From an uncultured Ulvibacter sp. (GTDB lineage: Bacteria > Bacteroidota > Bacteroidia > Flavobacteriales > Flavobacteriaceae), in assembly GCA_938083445.1 (NCBI GenBank), contig CALKCP010000003.1:124001-188000 (forward strand): a DNA stretch of 64,000 bases, written 5' to 3'. The translations under genes were made by a program, and so were the position numbers. The notes under the pieces are model-generated. The model was not told the origin of the DNA. It ran no database searches and was given only the letters and a program-made list of their open reading frames with translations. The first letter of the stretch is position 1. Each line of letters starts with the position of its first letter. Of this stretch, positions 59,001 to 64,000 are shown in pieces.

Positions 59001-59122
59001 GTAACAATCTTAAAGTTTTCATCATCGTAGCCGGGTAATTTTGTTGCCTTTCCTGTTATTCCATACTGATCTCGGGCAATTTTTTCTGCTTCGGAAACGG
59101 TTATCATTTTATTGGAAGCCAT
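56066..59122 (-). CDS. Three-domain fusion: hydroxylysine-kinase-like, M23, class-III PLP phospho-lyase-like
   Basis: The 1018-residue protein has no signal peptide. Residues 1-340 are an APH-type kinase with VIHGDLNDYN (199-208) and the metal motif DFGD (225-228). Residues 440-560 are an M23/LytM domain with all metal ligands (His449, Asp453, and His541 in HLHF) although the protein looks cytosolic. Residues 590-1018 are a class-III aminotransferase fold with GSEANE (695-700), Asp828 in ADEVQTG and PLP-binding Lys858 in MGKPAGNGHP. The first and third domains match human hydroxylysine kinase (AGPHD1) and 5-phosphohydroxylysine or phosphoethanolamine phospho-lyase (AGXT2L). Hydroxylysine breakdown is likely, given the hydroxyproline genes nearby. 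Its start overlaps the epimerase gene by 14 bp. Confidence 0.88.
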   Translation of the reverse strand: MASNKMITVSEAEKIARDQYGITGKATKLPGYDDENFKIVTPEGASFILKISNPEADATYLHFQNAILIHLGSKNIGCQSPRVISNLNNELSETITLTNEEKRDVRLLSWVQGRLWAHINPKTESLRFDLGEKAAKVIEAFKDFNNQVAERNANWDLADSSWTLNHIDLFSEKEKELVSHFQQRFSEIQTAYNKLPKSVIHGDLNDYNIIVSDDLITPKIKGFIDFGDAVYTQVINDLAILLAYAIMDTPDPLEAALDVIKGYNRFYKISEKELDCLYSLVAMRLITTVTSSALRKIEDPTNKYHVISEKPAWKLLYKWFAIHEEFACYSFRYACGFSPHPSEAVFKSWTETTNLNFSDLFPSYLSSEESTTENKTEEIALLDLKVSSTWMGSKADFNDLELFQFKIDQLQNKNPTKLIAGGYCEPRPLYTSKAYDKEGNNGPESRTYHLGVDFWLAEGTPVHALFDGEIFTATNDAGFKEYGGLIILKHTKNNLPFYTLHGHLSIASVQAHTVGDKIKKGDCIGHLGSPAENGSWAPHLHFQLMLSMLDFSIDFPGVTYANQLEVWKSICPDPNLLFKNKHLVTQYPRAKEELMAFRKNHLGKSLSLSYEKPVQIVRGEGAYLIDIEGRKYLDTVNNVAHIGHEHPKVITAGQKQMAVLNTNTRYLHEEIIAYAEALLEKLPKELSVLHIVNSGSEANELALRMAKACTGQQDMLALEVGYHGNTNAVIEVSSYKFDGKGGKGKPATTHILPLPDPYRGRHMGEHSGTDYAQYAKKHIQDLQRDNKKIAGFIGECIISCGGQVVPPKNYFKDVYKHVREAGGICIADEVQTGFGRMGKSFWAFELFDVIPDIVTMGKPAGNGHPIAIVACTKEIAETFSNGMEFFNTFGGNPVSCAIGRTVLEVIEEENLQQNALEVGEFLKGGLKGLQLEFPIIGDVRGEGLFLGFELNTSEKEPLAAHASYLTNRMKSLGVLMSTDGPDYNVLKIKPPMVFSIENAKELIFRLKSVFAEDFMLEY

Positions 59123-60017
59123 TGTCGAGGCTTTTAGTGTTTATTCTTAGATCAAGACCCCAGTTGTACTCTTTGTTTGGTTGAAGGGTTTTTAGTCCAA
59201 TACCATTATTGAAGGCATTTGCAATACAGGTCATAGGCTCTATTGCTATTGATTCCTTATCTGGTGGGGTGTAAATTTGTAAATAGCAATCTTCGGGTGT
59301 CTGCATTTGCAATTCATAGCGCGCTGTTTCCAGTCTTATTTCGGGGCCGATTAAATGATATGCAGTGTCTAATGAGGCGTTGTCAATATCTATGACGCTA
59401 GTGTCGTATTCCTCGAATCCACTGGGGATACCCCTTTCTGTTGTGGTATATGTTTTATCCGCCGAAAATTCGAGGGTGTTGCTTCCAAAATTAGGTAATT
59501 GAAAATAAGGATGCCAACCCAGCCCAAAAGGAAAGGCAGTATCCCCCTTGTTCTCGACACCGAATTGAATCTGAATATGGTGTTTTGAAAGAATAAAGTT
59601 GATTGTTAATGAATAGTGAAATGGAAATGCTTTATCTCCATCGCTATTAAATTGAAGACTAAGGCTGTTGTTTGTGACACGAATCACTTCAAATGTTTTG
59701 TCGTTCATAAAGCCATGAATAGCGTTCTTTGTTTCGGGATTGTTTAAAGGAAATGTATATGGTTTGTCTTCAAATGCATACCGTCCATCCTCTAGTCTAT
59801 TTGGAAAAGGGAAAAGCACGGCCGATTGATATCGGTTCAAATAATCCAAAACACCACTATCATCCACAGTGATTCCTTTTATGATAGTTATATCGTCGAT
59901 GATTAGTTTTTGAATACTACCCCCTAAATTAGGAAAGATTTTGCAAGAGAAAAAGCGGTCTGTAAAATGAAAATGATCTAAAAGAGAATTCTTAGATGTT
60001 ATTTTTTCAGAGCGCAT
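59109..60017 (-). CDS. Aldose 1-epimerase (galactose mutarotase type)
   Basis: The 302-residue protein has the family features FPFPNRLEDGRYAFEDKPY, NAIHGFMNDKTFE (catalytic His region), GLGWHPYFQL (second His) and IAIEPMTCIANAFN with the catalytic Glu. It interconverts anomers of hexoses such as galactose or glucose. ATG at 60017 is used, not the GTG before it. The 3' end overlaps the fusion gene by 14 bp, so the two are coupled; in collagen, hydroxylysine carries galactose or glucosyl-galactose, which may explain the pairing. Confidence 0.88.
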   Translation of the reverse strand: MRSEKITSKNSLLDHFHFTDRFFSCKIFPNLGGSIQKLIIDDITIIKGITVDDSGVLDYLNRYQSAVLFPFPNRLEDGRYAFEDKPYTFPLNNPETKNAIHGFMNDKTFEVIRVTNNSLSLQFNSDGDKAFPFHYSLTINFILSKHHIQIQFGVENKGDTAFPFGLGWHPYFQLPNFGSNTLEFSADKTYTTTERGIPSGFEEYDTSVIDIDNASLDTAYHLIGPEIRLETARYELQMQTPEDCYLQIYTPPDKESIAIEPMTCIANAFNNGIGLKTLQPNKEYNWGLDLRINTKSLDNGFQ

Positions 60018-60294
60018 CACTTGAGGTAGGGAAAGTTAGGTTTCATAGTTTAGGAAAATCAATGTAACTATAAAACGGAACTTAGCCAAGAGTCTAAGCT
60101 GTGTTTTTAGACTTTTTTAAAAATACAGGCTAATATAGCTGAGGTAATTTGTTAAAAAACTGTTCAAAAAAAATAATTGGAAGGCTTATTTCATAATTTG
60201 TTCAGCGGCTTGTAGAGAAAGTAGAATGGTTCAAATGCCCTAGCAAAAACCACTTCAGCACCACTTTTCTTACGCTAAATTTACGAAGGTTGCG

Positions 60295-60900
60295 TTAATC
60301 GTTTAAGGAGGCTTCTTTTGTTCTAATATGCACGATCGGATTGCTGGCTCTAAAAGTTTCTGTTTCGATATGCAGCGATTCGTTTTCTTGTAGCAAAGCA
60401 ATAGCTTTGCTCGAAGTGATTCTTTGATCGTCAAAAAAGAAGGCTGCATTTTCATAGACCATTCTAACAATGTGGTCAAGAGGTGCTTTACTCACAACCG
60501 GTGGAGGTGGGGGTTTCTTTAAGTCCATGTTGTTTCCTCCTTTTGTGACTTTAATAGGTTTTGATGTTTTTGGTGTCTTTGGGGGTGGAGGCGGAGGGAA
60601 AACCGGAAAAGACGCTGCTTGTTTTTGTTGGTTAGAGGACATTAATCCATATAGGTGTGTTAAGCGAGCGACGTCATTTTGCTTTATGAACATATTTTCT
60701 TTGTCCATTGTATTGTATTTATGAGCTAACATATTGTACTCTTTAATTTGTGCAGGGCTGGCTTTCTTTTGAATTTTCATTGCAAGCGCTTCTTTTGGGG
60801 TGGCTTCTTTCGAACTAAACCCAAGAGTCAAGAAGATTGTTAATGGAAGTAGTAAGAGCATTCTAAGCAAAGTGCTTTTTTTTGAAGTTTGGTTTTCCAT
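60295..60900 (-). CDS. BlaI partner lacking the M56 peptidase domain
   Basis: The 201-residue protein has one hydrophobic helix (LLRMLLLLPLTIFLTLGF, about 13-30) and a periplasmic region with two proline runs (FPPPPPPK and KKPPPPPVV). Its body (SPAQIKEYNMLAHKYNTMD and ARLTHLYGLMS) matches, as I know the family, the C-terminal tail found after the last helix of flavobacterial M56/BlaR1-type sensors. The N-terminal membrane part with the HExxH protease is wholly missing. It starts 5 bp after the blaI stop, the normal BlaI/M56 operon order. It may be a remnant, or a protease-free signalling or structural protein. Confidence 0.75.
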   Translation of the reverse strand: MENQTSKKSTLLRMLLLLPLTIFLTLGFSSKEATPKEALAMKIQKKASPAQIKEYNMLAHKYNTMDKENMFIKQNDVARLTHLYGLMSSNQQKQAASFPVFPPPPPPKTPKTSKPIKVTKGGNNMDLKKPPPPPVVSKAPLDHIVRMVYENAAFFFDDQRITSSKAIALLQENESLHIETETFRASNPIVHIRTKEASLND

Positions 60901-60905
60901 AATTA

Positions 60906-61271
60906 TCACTTTTTCTTTAGTTCAGAATGAATAATTGACTTAAACTCTTTTAATTCTGCTTTGGTAAAATTCGTCTCCTCTATAAAGAACGATGCAAATT
61001 GCAATGGATTGTTATGAAAGAAATTTTCAATAATGCCATGCAGGTGCTTCGAAAAGTAATCCTTCTTTTTTACCAGAGGGAAGTACTCTCTGGACCTGCC
61101 ATATTGTATGTAGTCTACAAAATTTTTGCCTTGCATTCGTTTCAGCAAGGTTGCGATCGTTGTGGTTGCTGGTTTTGGATCGTCATAGGCTTCAATCAGG
61201 TTTTTCAGAAAGGCGCGTTCTTGCTCCCACAAGATTGTCATAAGCAGTTCTTCAGCGTTTGTAAGTTGCAT
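60906..61271 (-). CDS. BlaI/MecI/CopY-family repressor
   Basis: The 121-residue protein has the N-terminal winged helix of the family (MQLTNAEELLMTILWEQERA, then TTIATLLKRMQGKNFVDY) and a C-terminal dimerisation part (FTKAELKEFKSIIHSEL). Such repressors bind TACA-n2-TGTA dyads and are released by cleavage by an M56 sensor protease. Its own promoter carries such dyads (61297-61348), so it is self-regulated. The downstream partner lacks the protease, so derepression must work another way. Confidence 0.92.
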   Translation of the reverse strand: MQLTNAEELLMTILWEQERAFLKNLIEAYDDPKPATTTIATLLKRMQGKNFVDYIQYGRSREYFPLVKKKDYFSKHLHGIIENFFHNNPLQFASFFIEETNFTKAELKEFKSIIHSELKKK

Positions 61272-61296
61272 GTAGCTCCAGGGTGTTGAATGTTAT

Positions 61297-61310
61297 TCTA
61301 CAAATATAGA
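61297..61310 (-). promoter_or_regulatory. BlaI operator 1 on the -7 promoter box
   Basis: TCTACAAATATAGA is an imperfect TACA-n2-TGTA dyad. On the - strand it contains TATATTTG, a -7 box 30 bp before the blaI ATG. Confidence 0.75.
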
Positions 61311-61314
61311 GTAA

Positions 61315-61348
61315 ATATTATAACTCTACAAATGTAGAGTTATAATAT
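61315..61348 (-). promoter_or_regulatory. BlaI operator 2, 34-bp dyad over the -33 region
   Basis: Sixteen bases on each side of a central AA are exact reverse complements, centred on CTCTACAAATGTAGAG. On the - strand its TTTG (61329-61332) is followed after 20 bases by the TATATTTG of operator 1, a good -33/-7 promoter for blaI. Confidence 0.85.
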
Positions 61349-61402
61349 AAAGACGGGATTAGCTTGGCTTAAACCGAAAACCGATAATGATATATAAAAT
61401 GC

Positions 61403-61410
61403 TACTTTTG
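61403..61410 (+). promoter_or_regulatory. -7 box TACTTTTG for the PhnA-like gene
   Basis: The octamer fits TAnnTTTG and lies 56 bp before the ATG at 61467. No -33 TTTG is seen. Confidence 0.45.
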
Positions 61411-61466
61411 TGAGACTAATTAAAAAGACGTTTGCGGGATGAGATACTCGCCTTCGCGAATAAACT

Positions 61467-62054
61467 ATGAGTTTTGAAAGAGAAGTAAAAAAAAGAGCGG
61501 CAGATACATGTGAGTTATGCGGTCATGCAGAGCCTGAAAATTTAGTGGTTTATGAAGTCCCTAAGACTCCTGAATATATAGAAGGTGAAGAAAGATCCAT
61601 CTGCGCTTGTACTACTTGTATTTCTCAATTTGACTCGGATGAACGAGATTTAAATCACTGGCGTTGTCTCAATGACAGTATGTGGAGCAGTGTTGCACCC
61701 GTTCAGGTTATGGCTTGGAGAATGTTACATCGTTTGAAAAGTGGAGGTTGGTCGCAAGATTTACTTGACATGATGTATATGGAAGATCAGCAATTGGAAT
61801 GGGCCGCTGCAGCTGGTGATGCCGAAGACAAAAGTGACGCTTTAGTGCATAGAGATGCGAATGGCGTGATTCTTCAAACAGGAGATAATGTAGTGCTAAT
61901 AAAAGATCTAAAAGTGAAAGGCTCCAGTATGATAGCCAAGCAAGGTACAGCCGTAAGGCGTATTTCGCTGGATCACGAAAATGCCACATTTATAGAAGGC
62001 AAAGTAGATGGGGTGCAGATTGTACTTATCACAGAATACGTGAAGAAATTATAA
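61467..62054 (+). CDS. PhnA/YjdM-like zinc-ribbon protein
   Basis: The 195-residue cytosolic protein has an N-terminal zinc-ribbon-like part (CELCGH at 16-21 and CACTTC at 46-51) and a C-terminal PhnA domain from about residue 120 (VHRDANGVILQTGDNVVLIK, then KVDGVQIVLITEYVKK). PhnA-like proteins were named from the phosphonate region of E. coli, but no phosphonate function is proven and no phn genes are near. The start has its own -7 box. Confidence 0.88.
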   Translation: MSFEREVKKRAADTCELCGHAEPENLVVYEVPKTPEYIEGEERSICACTTCISQFDSDERDLNHWRCLNDSMWSSVAPVQVMAWRMLHRLKSGGWSQDLLDMMYMEDQQLEWAAAAGDAEDKSDALVHRDANGVILQTGDNVVLIKDLKVKGSSMIAKQGTAVRRISLDHENATFIEGKVDGVQIVLITEYVKKL

Positions 62055-62064
62055 ACGCTTTAAT

Positions 62065-62098
62065 AAACCCAGCCTAATCATATAGATAGGCTGGGTTT
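62065..62098. terminator. Bidirectional terminator
   Basis: AAACCCAGCCTA (62065-62076) pairs perfectly with TAGGCTGGGTTT (62087-62098) around a 10-base loop between the PhnA-like gene and the converging M20 gene. Confidence 0.88.
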
Positions 62099-62106
62099 GA
62101 TGTTTT

Positions 62107-63495
62107 CTATTTACTCATCTCTGTAAAGAAATGATAAAACTGAGGAATGGTTTCAATTCCTTTCAAGTAATTCCAAATTCCAAAATGCTCATTGGGAGAA
62201 TGAATGGCATCACTATCCAGCCCAAAGCCCATTAAAATCGTTTTGCTTTTTAATTCTTTTTCGAAGAGCGCTACTATAGGTATGCTTCCGCCGCTGCGTT
62301 GCGGGATTGGTGTTTTTCCGAAGGTTGCTTCGTAGGCTTTTTCAGCCGCTTTATATTCCAAACTATCGATTGGAGTCACGTATGCTTGTCCACCATGGTG
62401 CGGAGTTACTTTTACACGAACTCCTTTTGGTGCAATACTTTCAAAATGTTTTGCAAACAAGTCGGTGATTTTTTTCCAATCTTGATCAGGAACTAAACGC
62501 ATGCTTATCTTAGCAAATGCTTGGCTCGCAATCACTGTTTTGGCTCCTTCGCCAATATAGCCACCCCAGATTCCGTTTACGTCTAGCGTTGGACGAATGG
62601 AATTGCGCTCGTTGGTGGTATATCCTTTTTCACCGTAGGTGTCTTCAATGTCAATAGCCTTTAAATAGGCATCTTTACTAAAAGGTGCTTCTCCCATTTT
62701 GGCTCTTTCTTCTAAAGAAAGTTCCTCGACATCATCATAAAATCCTGGGATTGTGATGTGATTGTTCTCATCGTGAAGGGAGGCAATCATTTTAGTTAGC
62801 ACATTTATAGGATTTGCGACAGCACCTCCATAGAGACCGCTATGCAAATCTCGATTTGGCCCTGTTACTTCAACTTCTACATAACTAAGGCCTCGTAAAC
62901 CTGTAGTGATAGAAGGTACGTCTGGCGCAATCATTCCAGTGTCACTTATAAGAACAACGTCGTTTGCCAGTTTTTCTCGATTTCTTTCAACAAACCATCC
63001 AAGGCTTTCGCTTCCAACTTCCTCTTCCCCTTCAATCATAAACTTTACGTTGCAAGGCAATTGATCTGTTGAGGTCATATACTCAAGTGCTTTCACATGC
63101 ATGTACATTTGTCCTTTATCATCGCAACTTCCGCGTGCAAAAATGGCGCCATCGGGATGTATATCCGTTGTTTTTATTACAGGTTCAAACGGAGGGCTAT
63201 CCCACAAATCTAATGGATCTGGCGGTTGTACGTCATAATGCCCGTACACTAAAATAGTTGGAAGGTTTTTGTCAACTACTATTTCACCATACACAATTGG
63301 ATAGCCTGGAGTCTCACATATTTCTACGGTTTGGCAACCTGCTTTTTCAAGACTCACTTTTACAGCTTCAGCTGTTTTAATGAGATCCCCTTTATGGGCA
63401 GAGTTTGCACTTATGGAAGGTATTTTTAGTAATTCAATGAGTTCGTCTATGAACCGTTGCTTGTGTTCGGTGATATATGTTTTTGCGCTCTTCAT
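62107..63495 (-). CDS. M20-family dipeptidase
   Basis: The 462-residue cytosolic metallopeptidase resembles carnosine-type dipeptidases (CNDP2-like). Metal and catalytic motifs are VYGHYDVQPPD (His and catalytic Asp), RGSCDDKGQ (bridging Asp) and MIEGEEEVGS (catalytic Glu pair), with a C-terminal His in SDAIHSPNE. An inserted dimerisation domain carries GGAVANPINV. It would cleave short peptides delivered to the cytoplasm. No signal peptide is present. Confidence 0.92.
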   Translation of the reverse strand: MKSAKTYITEHKQRFIDELIELLKIPSISANSAHKGDLIKTAEAVKVSLEKAGCQTVEICETPGYPIVYGEIVVDKNLPTILVYGHYDVQPPDPLDLWDSPPFEPVIKTTDIHPDGAIFARGSCDDKGQMYMHVKALEYMTSTDQLPCNVKFMIEGEEEVGSESLGWFVERNREKLANDVVLISDTGMIAPDVPSITTGLRGLSYVEVEVTGPNRDLHSGLYGGAVANPINVLTKMIASLHDENNHITIPGFYDDVEELSLEERAKMGEAPFSKDAYLKAIDIEDTYGEKGYTTNERNSIRPTLDVNGIWGGYIGEGAKTVIASQAFAKISMRLVPDQDWKKITDLFAKHFESIAPKGVRVKVTPHHGGQAYVTPIDSLEYKAAEKAYEATFGKTPIPQRSGGSIPIVALFEKELKSKTILMGFGLDSDAIHSPNEHFGIWNYLKGIETIPQFYHFFTEMSK

Positions 63496-63556
63496 GGGAG
63501 GTTTTTATAGTGGATTGGCTAAGGTACAGAAAAGTAATAATTCTTTAAAAGGATAG

Positions 63557-63586
63557 TTTGTAAATTCTAAATCTTATGTATATTTG
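63557..63586 (+). promoter_or_regulatory. Consensus promoter of tRNA-Leu
   Basis: TTTG (63557-63560) is followed after 18 bases by TATATTTG (63579-63586), ten bases before the tRNA. Confidence 0.85.
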
Positions 63587-63596
63587 CCCTCCCAAA

Positions 63597-63678
63597 GCGG
63601 GCGTGATGGAATTGGTAGACATGCTAGACTTAGGATCTAGTGCTTCACGGCGTGGGAGTTCGAGTCTCCCCGCCCGCA
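63597..63678 (+). tRNA. tRNA-Leu (TAG)
   Basis: The acceptor GCGGGCG pairs with CGCCCGC. The anticodon arm is CTAGA-CTTAGGA-TCTAG with anticodon TAG, a long variable arm follows, and the T loop is TTCGAGT. A is the discriminator; CCA is not encoded. Confidence 0.98.
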
Positions 63679-63690
63679 CAGAAAAATGAA

Positions 63691-63715
63691 CCTCTTGGAA
63701 ACAAGAGGTTTTTTT
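63691..63715 (+). terminator. Rho-independent terminator after tRNA-Leu
   Basis: CCTCTTG pairs with CAAGAGG around GAAA and is followed by seven T's. Confidence 0.93.
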
Positions 63716-63755
63716 ATGCAGTTAAGTTATTTAGTGCTTGGGGAGACGACAGACC

Positions 63756-64000
63756 TTATTTTGCCAGCAACCTTTTTGAAACCCTATACGTAGCTGAGTA
63801 CTGGAGTTCTAGTTTGGTTTTCTTAAATTCAATAAAGGCATTTTTAAACCATCTAGGATCTGTGGCTTTTTTACGGTAGGTTTCGTGTTCTTTAAATTCA
63901 TACGCCTTTCCTTCATGCTTGGGTTCAATTTTATAGATTCCAATTCCAAAATGCGCTGCTCGCTCTAATACCTTTGCAAAATCTTCTTCCGAAAAATAGT
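63756..64000 (-). CDS. Conserved hypothetical protein, C-terminal part only
   Basis: The - strand is open from the window edge to a TAA at 63756-63758, giving the last 80 or so residues (FSEEDFAKVLERAAHFGIG and a final RVSKRLLAK). It is rich in Lys and Glu with a Trp-Phe motif (DPRWFKNAF). I do not recognise the family, and its start lies outside the window. Confidence 0.6.
   Translation of the reverse strand, partial: YFSEEDFAKVLERAAHFGIGIYKIEPKHEGKAYEFKEHETYRKKATDPRWFKNAFIEFKKTKLELQYSATYRVSKRLLAK

Noticed and set aside
60018-60294. Missing M56 protease fragment near the truncated BlaI partner
   Set aside because: I looked downstream of the truncated gene and in all frames around blaI for HExxH or membrane-helix remnants and saw none.

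Overview
The window is chromosomal DNA of a member of the Bacteroidota, most likely a marine Flavobacteriaceae species. The evidence is low G+C content, almost no Shine-Dalgarno sequences, repeated -7 boxes of the form TAnnTTTG, and lineage-typical genes: a GLPGLI protein beside a TonB-dependent receptor, ribosomal protein S16 with a long Ala/Glu tail, a DnaQ-DnaE fusion, and BlaI with an M56-type partner. I see no prophage, integrase, insertion sequence or CRISPR array.

Layout. 1-5.6 kb: partial glycosyltransferase, trmB, a LysE-type exporter, an alkyltransferase-like DNA repair protein, then a redox/Fe-S set (mrp, NifU-like, ferredoxin-NADP reductase, 2Fe-2S ferredoxin). 5.6-10.2 kb: glutaryl-CoA dehydrogenase, a Rieske oxygenase, and a divergent APC transporter plus dimethylargininase-like hydrolase. 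10.4-21.4 kb: information processing (trmN6-rimM-rpsP, DnaQ-DnaE, trxA, a ClpP-like protease, DUF58, tRNA-Asp), two paralogous small lipoproteins and a structured RNA candidate after dnaE. 22-28 kb: orphan LytTR regulator, TonB-type receptor with GLPGLI protein, and an exonuclease/GIY-YIG fusion.

28-42 kb is a formate and molybdenum-cofactor region. On the + strand are fhs, fdhD and a two-subunit NAD-type formate dehydrogenase. Converging on it is a nine-gene operon on the - strand (moeA, modE-like, tauE-like, mobA, moaD, moeB/rhodanese, moaE, moaC-mogA fusion, moaA) that should supply its cofactor. 42-48 kb holds a nitroreductase, envelope proteins, a glycosyltransferase/flippase-like pair, ruvC and hemW.

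48.8-60 kb looks like a catabolic island for collagen-type amino acids. A four-gene trans-4-hydroxyproline pathway (epimerase, D-hydroxyproline oxidase, DapA-family deaminase, semialdehyde dehydrogenase) is followed by a lipoprotein S37 tripeptidyl peptidase and a 1018-residue fusion of a hydroxylysine-kinase-like domain, an M23 domain and a class-III PLP enzyme resembling phosphohydroxylysine phospho-lyase. An aldose 1-epimerase overlaps the fusion gene. 60.3-61.4 kb: a BlaI repressor with a partner that has lost the M56 protease domain, and operators placed on the promoter boxes. 61.4-64 kb: PhnA-like protein, M20 dipeptidase, tRNA-Leu and a partial gene.

A further theme is intergenic DNA built of 7-bp units at four unrelated places (10.2, 20.1, 46.8 and 53.7 kb).
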